NCBI GenBank assembly: GCA_947579665.1
Contig: OX388341.1
Span: 5,332,001 to 5,396,000, forward strand
DNA length: 64,000 nt
From: Sympetrum striolatum
Taxonomy: Eukaryota > Arthropoda > Insecta > Odonata > Libellulidae
Direction: 5' to 3'
The notes beneath the pieces are model-generated. The model ran no database searches. It saw only the letters and a program-made list of their open reading frames with translations, and had not been told where the DNA came from. Shown one piece after another: positions 47,935 through 59,055 of this stretch (the first letter of the stretch is position 1; every line of letters begins with the position of its first letter). The translations under genes and the position numbers were made by a program.

Positions 47935-48781
47935 GAGCTTTGATTAGAGATTTCTCATAAGTTGAAATCTCCCCTTTGTCCCTCCATGCATCCTATTCCC
48001 TTTTTTTTTTTGGGGACAACTCCTGTAGTCAGTGCTGGAATTCTTCAGTTCCTATCATATTGGCCATGGGATTTGTTATCATATGAAACTTGTGGGAATA
48101 TAGGAGATAAAACCAGAGCTGTTTCTGATTCCAAGGGTAACCTCCAGTGATGTAGTGGCAAATTTTCCAACGTGGGAACACAAAATATATTTGTCAAATT
48201 ATAAGGAAAGTCATATTTACATGATTTCCTAGAATACCTACAATAGGCAAGAGCATAGAATTAGAATTTATCTGAGCTCTCTGAATAACGCTGAGTCTTT
48301 TATACCAAATCAATATTTAGCAACTAATTGGATATTTTTTTTTACTGTGGAAAACCAGTGTGGGAATGAAGTTCCTGCTACACTACACCACTGGTAACCT
48401 CTCCCCCTCCCTTGCGACACAGTCATTGCTTACAAAGCGTGTGAATGAAAAACATCTCAAGAAAGCAATCTGATATGAATTCGGATTATGCAATGATATA
48501 CCATTACTTTTTGAGGATTATGGAGCAATCATTTTCCACATTTTATATTAGAGGATGCACTTTGGTTACGGGTTAATCAATTAATGAATAAATGTTTGTT
48601 GTGAAAATACTTTTATATGAATTCTGAAGCAAAGGTTAAAAAGCCTGCAATTCCATTCCTCCACACTCTTTGCCCTTGGATTCAAGAGGTATTTAGTATT
48701 AGAGATCACCTATAATGAGTATGCTTTATAAGGAGTACTTTTCCGATTTTTATCAGCTCTTGTTATAACAGACTTCTACTG
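47935..48781 (-). mobile_element. Pogo-like non-autonomous element, copy 2 (inverted, truncated)
   Basis: The right end carries TTATAACAGACTTCTACTG before TA and the preceding bases match, inverted, the left 140 bp of copy 1 (shared GCCCTTGGATTCAA). At its other side GGGAGCTTTGATTAGAGATT matches inverted 45100-45120. Its outer left end is lost. It lies in the SLC22 intron. Confidence 0.65.
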
Positions 48782-49021
48782 TATATGTATAATTCCGAAA
48801 AGAAGCTTTTGTGATGGAAATCTCTAAGAAACCATTGCAAGCATTTCATTTTATCGTTTGACCCTATTTGCTCATTTTCACAAAATACTAACTATTAACA
48901 AGAGATCAAATACAATAGGTCCTTCATCATGCAGGGCAACACTATGTATGTCACCCATAAGATAAGTTCATTGTGAGTCGTCCAAATAGTTACTTTTTAA
49001 CACATATTACATAAAAATAAA

Positions 49022-49573
49022 AAAATCTGATGTGGCCAGCACATGACTTTCTCCATATATAAAATGTAAATATTTATCTACGACAGTAATTTCGAACTCT
49101 ATACTCCATCTAAACTTGGAAGATGAGTGATTAATATATATATATTATTATCTTTGACGCCAAAAACATTATAAATAATGTTTTTCGGGACATGATCGAT
49201 GAAAAACGATGGAATTGGCCTTTCGCCCATAGAGCCCAGAGCGCCCACAAAGTACATAATCAGCAACTTCCGGTTTATCAGTATTTAATGAATACCTCCT
49301 AAAAAATCAGTGATACAAAAATATGTTTCAAACAAAATTTATAGTAAATTACATTTTCTAAAACTTTTGTAATTAATAGTATATACCTAAATATCATATT
49401 TATGGAGATATTTTTAAAACCGGAAATGAGCTTTGAAGAATGAAGCTCAACTTCCGGTTGACTGATTTACTCCAAAAACTATTCAACTTCAACGACACCA
49501 ACCAAAATACTATACATGAAATTTGGTGTTGATACAACGAATGATTTTCATGTTCGAGCACCCACAAAGTACT
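49022..49573 (-). repeat. Modular MITE family, copy C (truncated)
   Basis: Starts AAAAAATCTGATGTGG then CCAGCACATGACTTTCTCC, the inverted 3' end of copy B, and contains one module with the CCGGAAATGAGC palindrome. It stops at CCCACAAAGTAC, where unrelated sequence begins (CGGTGCCAAAAGTAATGGGA), which looks like a Tc1/mariner terminus. Confidence 0.7.
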
Positions 49574-50832
49574 ATCGGTGCCAAAAGTAATGGGACAGCT
49601 ATACGTGAGTCACCAGCGTGTCAGGTTGGCAGCAGCGCAAGAGAGGAAGAGATAAGCGGTCGGCAGGGGTTTTGGGTGAGGCGAATCGTAAACATTTGGC
49701 TGTCGTCGGAGTAGGCTTGCCTTTCGTCTGCTGGTCAAGCGCCGAGAACCAGCTGATTTTAGACAAGAAGCGCTATTGCGTTTTTTCTTCTGATTTAAAA
49801 ATTAGTGTTCGTAACAATTCCGAACACTACAATTAATTAAAGAGTTTCACTCAATTTTAATAGACAGTGTTATTTTATTATACCGGTATTAGGGGTCGTC
49901 CATAAATAAAACAAAATAATAAAAATCTCAGCCTAGAATCTAATTTTACGATAAATCACGCTAATTAAAACTAATTACCAGATCTTAAACTAACGTAAAT
50001 GAAAAGTTGAATGAATTTGATCAAAGTTTTTCCTTTATTTCTTTATTTTCCGGCGCTTTCAACAGCAATCTGCTTCAAGCGATGGGTCAATGTGTTTAAC
50101 GTCTTCCAAAATTTAAGGTAATGTATAAATTTACAAGCTTATTGTGGGGATTCTTTTGTGGCGTTTAGAGTCTTGACAGGATGTAAAAATATGAAATAAA
50201 CTTGTAATATTGGTATTTTAAAAATATACTTCAGGATTTTTTCCGAGTTTTATTTTTTTTCCGAGTATATTGTGGGAGCCAATTCATAAATAACACCATT
50301 ATTCAAAGAGATAAAATAATAATTTAATTTGAGTAATAAAAACTTATATATTGTAAAAATGTGTTGGTTTCTATTCTTTTCCTTATTAAAGGACTGTAGT
50401 CAATCGAAGACTAACAATAAGTAAAGGAAAGAAAGCTATTAAACTAGGTCAAAAAAGATAAATTTCAAATTTTAACGACCAGACCGTTTGACAGTATTTA
50501 ATCTGTTTCTAACAAATACCAGTTTTTACGAAAAAAATTAACATGTTAAGTTTACATCACATATATTTTATGAAATATAAATATTTCCTGATATCATTTT
50601 GCCAAAAAAATGAAGTAACAAAAATTATAATTTGCAAAATAATACAGATTTTTAACATAAACTTCTTTAGGAACCTTTTTTCTTGTTCTTTCAACAACGA
50701 GTTTATTGTGATGACAAATTCCTGCCCTAACAAAACATTTATAAATATCTTTCCATAAAGATAAAACATAAAATATATATCGATAAACCTAAAGAAACTA
50801 ATTTTCAATCACAAATGATCACCTTTTTTAGA
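49574..50832. other. SLC22 intron; possible mariner terminus then unassigned DNA
   Basis: GGTGCCAAAAGTAATGGGAC at about 49580 resembles mariner-type TIRs and could be the 3' end of the element encoding the transposase at 50833, though no inverted partner was found. The rest shows nothing recognisable. Confidence 0.35.
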
Positions 50833-51686
50833 TTAATATTTTATGGCGTCGCCTCCACTTATAATGAGCTCTTCAAGGCGTTTAGGTAAAGAATTACAAA
50901 GAGCGCTGCAAAACTGCGGCGTTATGGCTCTCCAAACCTCCTCGGCGTGTTCTTGAAGCCCTTGTTGGTTTCTGTTGTTGCGATTTTCCCAATCGTTCAC
51001 GATAAATCCCCAAATATTTTCTATGGGGTTCACCTCAGGGGCTCTTGCTGGCATGGGCATCAGAATTATGCGGGGATGTTCATCAAACCAATTTTTCACT
51101 ACTGCTGCAGTATGGATCGGAGCATTGTCGTGTATAAAAATGAAGGCTTCTCCTGGTGGCACAACTTGATCCACATAGGGAAGCAGGTGATTTACAAGAA
51201 TCTGCACAAAATCCAATGCTGTCATTCGTGCGGGTGCACGGACGATGGGCCCTACGCCTGCTGCTGACATGCAACCCCACATATTGACCATCACATGGCC
51301 TGACGATTTATTTCTGACGACGTGCTGAGGGTCATACCTAAATTTAAAAAAAATGTATGAACCTAAATATTATTTTCGTATTGTCTCAAAATTGTTCATA
51401 AGTCACGTAACACAATTACTTTATTACAATGCAAATATTCATACCTTGTATTGGGAGGTCTCCATAATGTTAGGCGTCCTTCCTGGTCGCTCCTGAACGT
51501 TTTTTCGTCGGCATAAATGGCCAGCATCCAGAAGTCGAGTGGCAAATGTCGATTAATAATTGCATAGTGCAACCTAACACCCTTGTGCTCATCGGTGAGC
51601 TCAAGCTTGTGAGCAGGGGCACGATGCTTAAAGCCTTCTTCTTTAAGCCTCCTCCTAACGGTATTGGGAGAACAATCCAAATTCAT
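50833..51686 (-). pseudogene. Tc1/mariner-type transposase with an intron, N-terminally truncated
   Basis: Minus strand. Exon 1 (51686-51445): NTVRRRLKEEGFKHRAPAH and LDFWMLAIYADEKTF with the first catalytic Asp. A 107-bp intron (51338-51444) has GTATGA...TTTAG boundaries and joins PPNTR to YDPQHVVRNKS in phase. Exon 2 (51337-50833): VMVNMWGCMSAAGVGPI, FIFIHDNAPIHTAAVVKNWF (second Asp) and APEVNPIENIWGFIVNDW (Glu), with 35 residues between the last two catalytic residues, then a normal stop. The N-terminal HTH part is missing because MITE copy D abuts 51687. The frame is otherwise undamaged, and all three acidic residues are present. Confidence 0.82.
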
Positions 51687-51687
51687 C

Positions 51688-52438
51688 TAGAAAAAATCTG
51701 ATGTGGCCAGCACATGACTTTCTCCATATAGAATATGTAATTATTTATCTACGATCGTAATTTCGAACTCTATATTCCATCTAAACTTGGAAGATGACTG
51801 ATTAATTTATATATTATTATCTTTTACGTCACAAACATTATAAATAAAGTTTTTTGGGACATGTTCGATGAAATGGCCTTTTGCCCCAGCGCCCAGAGCG
51901 CCCTCAACGTACATAATCAGCAACTTCCGGTTTATCAGTATTTCACAAATAACTCCTACACAATCAGTGATACAAAAATATATTTCTTACAAAAGTTATA
52001 GTAAATTACATTTTCTAAAACTTTTGTAATTAATAGTATATACCTAAATATCATATTTATGGAGATATTTTGAAAACCGGAAATGAGCTATGAAGAATGA
52101 AGCTTGACTTACGGTCAACCGATTTACTCCAAAACTAATCAACTCTAACGACATCAACCAATATACTATATATGAAATTTGGTGTTGATCCGACAAATAG
52201 TTTTTATGTTAGAGTGCCCACAAAGTACACAATCAGCTACTTCCGGTTTATCAGTACTTCACGAATAACTCCTAATCAACCGGTGATACAAAAATATGTT
52301 AAATACAAAAGTTATAGTAAATCACATTATCTAAAACTTTTATAAGTAATACAATATACGTATATATCATATTTATGGAGATATTTTGAAAACCGGAAAT
52401 GAGCTTTGATGAATGAAGCTTGACTTCCGGTTGACCAT
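51688..52438 (-). repeat. Modular MITE family, copy D (two modules, truncated)
   Basis: Starts like copy C with AAAAAATCTGATGTGG and contains two modules in inverted orientation. The hairpin and microsatellite end is replaced at 52439 by an unrelated repeat. Confidence 0.75.
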
Positions 52439-52512
52439 GGGCGTCGCCAGGGGGGGGCAGGGGGGGGCAGCTGCCCCCCCCTGGAGACCCATTCGTATTT
52501 TGGTTCGGGATG
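52439..52512 (+). repeat. GC-rich palindromic repeat, copy 1
   Basis: GGGCGTCGCCAGG, a long G run, CAGCTG, a C run, then TGGAGACCCATTCGTATTT and TGGTTCGGGATGT. Matches 57032-57097. It is probably the terminus of an unidentified transposon family. Confidence 0.6.
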
Positions 52513-52853
52513 TATTGTATTATAAATAAATATTCACAAAAGTGAAAATTTTTCATGGTTTTTGTTGTATGGTAAGTAGAATTGTATATCAGATAGTGAT
52601 TTTTTTACCTAAATTACTCTTGCTTTAATAGAATGATAAGGAATTCAATATGAAAGAATTGCATCTACCATACATACATACTGTAAAATCATGATTTTGA
52701 ATATATAGATTTATTGCAGGGCTAAATTTTAATGTATGAAAACAATACAGTAGATATAAATAAAATAATATAGATATGGTAGATAAAAATAAATAAATAA
52801 ATAGTAAGAAAGCTTTGACAAATCTACATAATCTGCAATTTACAATTTTACAG
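52513..52853 (+). other. End of the long SLC22 intron
   Basis: AT-rich, pyrimidine-poor; acceptor TTTTACAG at 52846-52853. Confidence 0.4.
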
Positions 52854-53053
52854 ATATGAGCCTTCTAAACTTACAGCCAATTAGTGCCAACTGGTGGCAT
52901 CGGTGGGTGCTAGTTGCATTGGCTGATCGTATTGCTCTTGCTCTCACTATACTGCAACTTACATCTCCAAAGGCGAGTCACCACATTTTAGCTCTATCAT
53001 CCATGACATTCGCAAGAATTTGCTTATTATCAATGCCTTTCATTGGAGCATTG
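52854..53053 (+). CDS. SLC22-like organic ion transporter, exon (TM9-TM11)
   Basis: Encodes MSLLNLQPISANWWHRWVLV, ALADRIALALTILQLTSPKA and SHHILALSSMTFARICLLSM, PFIGAL, ending in phase 0 at GTAAGT. The SSMxARI...PFI block is the TM10-TM11 hallmark of SLC22 proteins. However, the usual YTxELFPTxxR motif before it is altered (LQLTSPKASHH), which suggests strong divergence or decay. The exon covering TM8 and the intervening loop was not found. Confidence 0.65.
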
Positions 53054-53362
53054 GTAAGTTGTACCAAATAATTTAGAAATATTTCATTATTAAATTATTT
53101 TTCCATTCTTCACGGCCCACTTGCAGCTATTAAAAAATCACAAAAAAGTCTCAAACTACTTTATCCTCAATTTCTATATAATGAATAAGTGATTCAAGAG
53201 GTTGTAATTTTTTATTATTGAAGACTTGAATAGCATTTTTTTAAAAATTGCATTCATATCTCAATTTAATCTGAACTTAATTTAACATGGAATTTTTTAG
53301 TGTACTCAGATCACAAATCCAAAAAGTATTGACTTAAAGAAAATTTCATAGGAAAGTTAAGT

Positions 53363-53566
53363 TTTGTTAATTTGATTTTTGAACTGATACCTTTGATTTC
53401 AAATTGTGTTGAATATGGTGAGTGTGTGCCACTCTCTACTTTTGGAGGCATCACCGTCATGGGAGGGATTTCTTCAGTCTTTATTTCTCTTTCTGAAAAG
53501 AACCATTCCAATGATTTTAAGCAAAAGATCTCAGGAATTTTCAAGAAGAAAAACTGTTTGGACAGT
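53363..53566 (+). CDS. SLC22-like organic ion transporter, exon (TM12 and tail)
   Basis: Frame FVNLIFELIPLISNCVEYGE, CVPLSTFGGITVMGGISSV, FISLSEKNHSNDFKQK. The PLxxFGxxxxxxG...LxE pattern is the TM12 and C-terminal LPET region of SLC22. The usual PET is SEK. No acceptor gives the right phase with the preceding donor, so either a small exon is missed or splicing is broken. Donor GTAAGT at 53567. Confidence 0.6.
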
Positions 53567-53710
53567 GTAAGTTTTCAGTTTTATTCACACAGACATCTTC
53601 AAGATTTAAAACTGCTCTTATATGAATTAAAATAAGAAGAAATCTTTAAATGAGTCAATTTGGCTTTAAATAGTGATCTAATTACATTTTATTCTGTTTT
53701 TTTTTTCAGT

Positions 53711-53755
53711 GAAAATTCCACTAAAAGGAGTGAAATTGAAGAAACTGCCTATTAA
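53711..53755 (+). CDS. Possible last SLC22-like exon
   Basis: After a strong pyrimidine tract and CAG (53709), one frame reads ENSTKRSEIEETAY and stops, which looks like an SLC22 tail. Phase with the previous donor is off by one base; the alternative frame gives KIPLKGVKLKKLPIKIRI. Tentative. Confidence 0.3.
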   Translation, partial: ENSTKRSEIEETAY

Positions 53756-54863
53756 AATCAGAATTTAATACCAGAATGAATATTTGAAAATTATATAACT
53801 CTCTTCATCATATTTAATTAACCCTTGACGGACTACGGATGACATACGACATCATCCGACACCAACTGTTATTTCATTTTGTATCACAGAATGGGAGAAC
53901 TCGATGACAATGCTGCAATTTTCTATTTGTTTGGCTGGTTTTACAAATATGTTTGGCATAATATTTTCTGGGTATTGTTTTCAGACAATCACAAAGCGAA
54001 ATACGTAAGAAATTTAAAATGATTACAAAAAAAATAATTCCGGCCTTGGAGGCTTAAATGATCTCACCCATATCTTTATATGTCCATAAAAAGTAATTTT
54101 CTTTTCAGCTAAATAAATGCAGAATGTTATGGGAATGTTGATAAATGAATATCTAAAATATCAATTTCTAATAGTTGCAAAGTTGAAAATAAAATATAAA
54201 TAAATGTATACCATTGTTGACTAAGTATTATAATTTCTACTCTCCAACTAACTTTTTTCCAGCTATTATGGTGACATAATATTACTTCTATTAACATGTA
54301 AATTTCCATTTCCCATAGGTCATATAATTTTAAAAGATTAATAATTAAAACTTTATTTGGAATCATTAGCATTAATAATTATTTTCCATTAAATCCTTAT
54401 TATTTTAAAATGATTTATTCATAGATTGATCTTACCTACAAGCATGGATTGATGCATTTTACAATCTTGAATTAATGAATTATTCCGCCATATTGAGTAT
54501 TCACTTCACTAAAATCTGATTCATGTCAGCCTGGCAGTCACTCTAGATTGAAAACATCAAAGAGTGCAAAATAATGGACAACTTAACCCTTAAGAGCTGT
54601 TTCTGTTGCTTATTTTTTTCCTACAACTGCATGCGGTAGGAAGTAATTCTTCTGGCACAGTTTAGTGTTAGCCGGTATAGACCCTAAGAATTCGGATAGA
54701 CCTTTCTTCTGCAGTTATTGTTGAGAACTTAAATTACATGTGTATTGTAGTGTAAATAATTTCTATGTACTACGGTTTATTGTATTCACACATCATGTAT
54801 AGTATTATGTTTTGGAGATCCTCCCCACAAGCGATTAAGATTCAAAAGAAGCTAATACATATT
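53756..54863. other. Unassigned stretch
   Basis: AT-rich; nothing recognised. 54861-54863 (ATT) is the target duplication of the Harbinger element. Confidence 0.45.
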
Positions 54864-55055
54864 GGCACAAGTGTACCAATCTCGGTTAAGGCTTAACCGC
54901 GGTTAAATTGTTAACTAACCGCGGTTAAGGCCATTTTCAAGTGCACCAACCTCGGTTAGCGTTAACCGGGCAGCTGACCGCGGTTAAGAATTAACCGGCC
55001 GAAATCGACCGGTTAAGTTACTTAATCGGTGTAGCAAAAAGAGTAGTAAACAATT

Positions 55056-55412
55056 ATGGCGTTTCGATTTGATAGTTTTGAAGATGAACTCCTGTATTTA
55101 GATTATTTAGAAAGCCAAAATAATTTACAGCGTAGAAACCATGACGCTAGGGTGAATCCTTTCGATAATTTAAGTGAAACTAAATTCCACGAAAGATATA
55201 GGTTGAGGAAAGAAACAGTGCTTTCCCTCTTAGGAAATATTCACCATCATCTTGAATATCCAAGCCAGAGAAACAATCCTCTTTCGCCGATGGATAAACT
55301 TAAGTTTAAGTTAAATTTTGACTACGTTGAGATTTTACGCAACAGGTGCGTTTCACATGCTGATAGGAGATTCTTTCGGAATACACCGAACTACTGCTTG
55401 GTAAATTTCTAG
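55056..55412 (+). pseudogene. HARBI1-like transposase, N-terminal part only
   Basis: 118 codons from an ATG: MAFRFDSFEDELLYLDYLES, then FHERYRLRKETVLSLLGNIH, then YPSQRNNPLSPMDKLKFKL. These are the start, the F-x-x-R-(Y)-R-(L)-x-K-x-x-(x)-x-x-L block and the R-N-N-x-L-S-P block of HARBI1/Harbinger nucleases. After that the sequence departs from the family and stops. All three catalytic Asp/Glu lie in the missing part, so no transposition activity is possible. It could in principle act only as a competing fragment. Confidence 0.82.
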
Positions 55413-55462
55413 TTTCTTGAGAAAAAAAAAAAAGGCTGACTGTGTGAAACTAGAAATTTACC
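55400..55462. repeat. Hairpin with perfect 17-bp arms inside the Harbinger element
   Basis: GGTAAATTTCTAGTTTC (55400-55416) is perfectly inverted at 55446-55462. The right part matches 38230-38272. The core word TAGAAATTTACC recurs at 56122-56133 and 56150-56161. Confidence 0.75.
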
Positions 55463-56807
55463 TACTGCTTTACACGGAATATACATATACTACTTCCACT
55501 TCGTGAATTTCTACTATAGGAGTCTCGGTAAATGATACTGATTCATTTTGTGCTGTATCTGAATTCTCCAACACATCCTATAGACATGTTTGAATGCTAT
55601 AAATGCATTTAATATTAGTAGTTTACTATACTCATGATTTATACAAGGTGTAAACTTATGTTACCTGTAACCCTACCTCTGATGAATTTGATATATGTTG
55701 TGGTAGAATGATTATATGCTACTGATCTAAAAAAGTAACCAGATTTGATTATTTTTTTCATTTTATTTAGGTAACTGGTATGAATATTATTATGCTAACC
55801 ATTACTACGATAAAAAGCATCCGAATCAAAGGGTCTTACATTAGGACCCAAAATAAATGCTACCTTTTCGTTAATTCTAATTCTTTTTGCATTTGATGGC
55901 CCTCCTCTTATCCAGTCTTATACATTTCCATCTTCTCACCTGCTATATCTTTCCTTGTCTTTTTTTCATGTTCTCATAGCATGTTTTCAATTGGCCATGT
56001 GATCTTTTAACAACACCATATAAATTCACTCATGTTATTTTAAAATTTAAGCAAGCTAAAGAAGTTATGTGGATAAGATTAAAATTAGTGAGAAAATTAA
56101 GTTATAAGAGTGTTTCAACACTAGAAATTTACCTAACAGGTAAAGAAACTAGAAATTTACCTAACATTGTACTAATGACTAATACTATCAACACACATTG
56201 ATAAAATTCAAAAGCTTGCGAAATGAAGAGCGACAGGTAATAAGTATTTCATTGTGTACGATAAAATTACAAGAAATATCGCTTAAACATATTTAATTTA
56301 ATATCCCCTAATTCACCAGGAAGGGAATTGAATTCTAAGACAATCTTTTGCCATGCCAACTCTTTCTCCTTCAATTATTTCCCATCTGTCTTCTTGTTCT
56401 CAATGATGTCTTTTCGTCTTATAGCCAAATCGATCAGAAGTTCAGCTTCATATTCATTAAAATTAGGGGTTCTCTGCCTTTTTTTATCGTTTACGTCCAT
56501 CTCTTATAGCGATTCTTTACTATTTGTTCCACTGACAAAGTGCACACACTTTTAAGTCCACTTATATCATTATTTACTAGTCGTCCAATATATCAACAAC
56601 AAAGACAAATGAATTGCGATATACGTTTAGGCGAGCACTAAGCGGTACTCAACGTATTCACAGGGACGTTAATCGGCCGTCAGCTAACCGCGGTTACGAA
56701 AACCTCGGTTACCGTTGGTGCACTCCAAACTTAAGTTGACCGCCGTTAATATTTAACCGCGGTCAGCTAACGGTGGATTTTACCGAGATTGGTGCACTCG
56801 GGCCATT

Positions 56808-57031
56808 ATGTTAAACACCAGGCTAGATTCACCGGGCTTACCTCTTTACAAATGCCTTAAAATTTTACCTCTTCCATGTATTTGCCTTCTGTCCACTGTT
56901 ATGTATACTAGAAAAAATCTCACAGAGTATAAGCCTAACTCAGATGTTCTAATCATGGAACTCTTTATGCTAAAAATCTACCTGTCCTGTTCGCACGTAC
57001 GAAATCCACTCTCTTGTGGCCTCAGCACCAA
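56808..57031. other. Unassigned stretch right of the Harbinger element
   Basis: Nothing recognised. Confidence 0.4.
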
Positions 57032-57097
57032 GGGCGTCGCCAGGGGGGGGGCAGCTGCCCCTCCCTGGAGACCCATTCGTATTTTGGTTCGGGATGT
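57032..57097 (+). repeat. GC-rich palindromic repeat, copy 2
   Basis: Same block as 52439-52512, with a shorter G/C core. Similarity ends at GGGATGT. Confidence 0.6.
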
Positions 57098-57375
57098 GTT
57101 GTAGAAACAATTTTTAGGCACGAGCGTATTTGAAAAGAATTTAGACCCAAAACAAAGTCAGGTGTTGGCACGTGTAAACACCAGTGATGGGAAAAGTAAT
57201 TGTGTTTGGTCGGACTCTCTTATTTCTGCCTAAATGTCTTTTCTGGCTTTATAGGCGGTAACACTCAGTAAGGCAGATTGAACCCATAGTAAGGCTAATA
57301 ACACTCCAAATAAGGCTCGGAGACACACATGAATTTCGCAATAAGGCTCTAAACTTGGCTAAACTAAACTAAAAT
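57098..57375. other. 3' flank of a LINE remnant
   Basis: Contains several AAGGCT repeats (57265-57350), probably the untranslated tail of the LINE on the minus strand. Confidence 0.4.
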
Positions 57376-59050
57376 CTAGCTATGTACATTGGGGATCGAT
57401 GGCTGCTGCTCCTTCTCCTTCGACGACTTCTTCTTTCTTCTTCTTTTGGTGCTAGGAAGATGTTTATTTTTTTGGCACTCTAGAATGGAGAGAACCATTT
57501 TTGGTTCTTTTATTCGTTTTAATTTGGTACGTTGCGTGGGCGTGTACCACCATAAATGTTTGATGAGAGGATTGTTAATGTTTGAGAGGTTTCTCTCAAA
57601 TTTTTCCTTGATGTTGTAAAGGTATTCCGTAAAGTGCGGAATGTTATGGTAAGTGAGGATATCACGGAGTGGGACCAGGTTGTTCGTGGAAGTTGCGGCC
57701 CTGATGCACTTGTTGTAGAATGTGATGATCTTCCTTATATTTCGTTGTGAGGTGTTGCAGGCGAAGATGGAGCCGTATGCAAGAATTGGGGCAACATAAG
57801 CACCAATTAATCTTATTTTTGTGTCCTTGGTTAGCTGGCTGTCCTGATGCAGTAATGGATATAGTTTAGCTTTCGCTGCTGCCGCTTTACAGATGCTGTA
57901 GTTTATATGTTTAGTCCACAGTAGCTTCTCCGTGATGATGACTCCAAGGAATTTCTGCTCTTTAACTTTTGGTATTGCCTGATTGTAGATGGTTGGTTTG
58001 ACAGACGCAGGCTTGCGGGGATGAAGGATGAACTCCATATGGGAGCTCTTGGCCGGGTTGATTTTCAAGTGCCATTTCGTGAGCCATTTCTGCAGTGTAA
58101 TTAAGTAGTTGTTGATGATGTTCACTGCGTTATTCCCTCTATATTTGGAGCAGGACAAGGTGAGGTCGTCTGCGTAAATATAAAGTTCAATCTCCTCTTG
58201 TTTTGGTAGGTCGTTTATGTAGAGATTAAAGAGGAATGGGCTCAGCTTACTACCCTGTGGTACCCCTGCTGTGATTGGTTTCAAGGAGGAGATTTTGTCC
58301 AGCTTCTTGACCTGGAGCCATCTATTGACGAGGAAGTTCTGGATGGTTTTAACCAAGTAGGCAGGGAATTCGTTGGATTTTAGTTTGTAGACAATGCCCT
58401 TATGCCAGACACGATCGAACGCCTTTTCCATATCAAAGAAGAGTGTTTCTGTTATTTTCCTCATGTTGAGGAAGCCCTTGGTAATGTTTTCCACCAACCT
58501 GAGGATCTGGTGGGTGGCGTCTTTGGAAACCCATTTGTTCTTTGATGATGATCTGGTTTGTAGAGGCATGCTTGTGTAGGCGATGGAGGATGACACTTTC
58601 GTAAATTTTCGAAAGGGCCGAGAGGAGCGTTATCGGCCGATGGTTGGCTGGTAGTGTCGGGTCTTTGTTGGGCTTAGGAATGGTGATTACTTGACCAATT
58701 TTCCATGCATCTGGGAAGTAGCTCGTAGATAGACAGGCGTTGAAAAGGTTAGTAACCAGCAATACGAAAAGCGGTACGTCCACCAGGGTCCTCAGCATCC
58801 GGTTGGTGTAGTTATCCGCTCCTAGGGCTTTATTTGGTGCAAGCTCTTTGATGTACGCTGACACTTCCGCCGTGTTGGTGAGTTCTGGTTCCTTCGTTGG
58901 CATTTCCCAAAGCAGCGAGTTGGTGATTTCCACTTCCTTCTTGATGGAGAACTCCTGAGAGCTATCGGTCATTATGACTGACAGATATTCAGCCATGTGC
59001 TCTGCTTTTTCTTCGTTTTCGAAGATTAGTACTCCATTGATGTTACTTCT
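57376..59050 (-). pseudogene. Jockey-type LINE pol fragment (RT domain), 5'-truncated
   Basis: Minus strand. Starts NINGVLIFENEEKAEHMAEY, then NKALGADNYTNRMLRTLVD, HRPITLLSALSKIYESVIL, IIKEQMGF, a frameshift at about 58520, then ATHQILRLVENITKGF, FFDMEKAFDRVWHKGI, AGVPQGSKLSPFLFNLYIND, YIYADDLTLSC with an intact catalytic box, LTKWHLKINPAKSSHMEF, FLGVIITEKLLWTKHIN, and a basic C-terminus. Same clade as the element at 33-36 kb but clearly diverged. Endonuclease and ORF1 are missing, so it is a typical 5'-truncated insertion with one frameshift. Confidence 0.88.
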
Positions 59051-59055
59051 TCTAT

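Larger units (their letters stand above)
54864..56804 (+). mobile_element. PIF/Harbinger DNA transposon, internally deleted
   Basis: 1.94 kb with ATT duplicated on both sides (54861-54863, 56805-56807). Left terminus GGCACAAGTGTACCAATCTC, right terminus inverted GGCCCGAGTGCACCAATCTC. Both subterminal zones contain several ACCGCGGT palindromes and a second copy of the end motif (GTGCACCAACCTCGGTTA at about 54942; inverted at about 56710). The 3-bp duplication and the encoded N-terminal transposase support PIF/Harbinger. The DDE catalytic domain and the second myb-like gene are absent. Confidence 0.85.
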
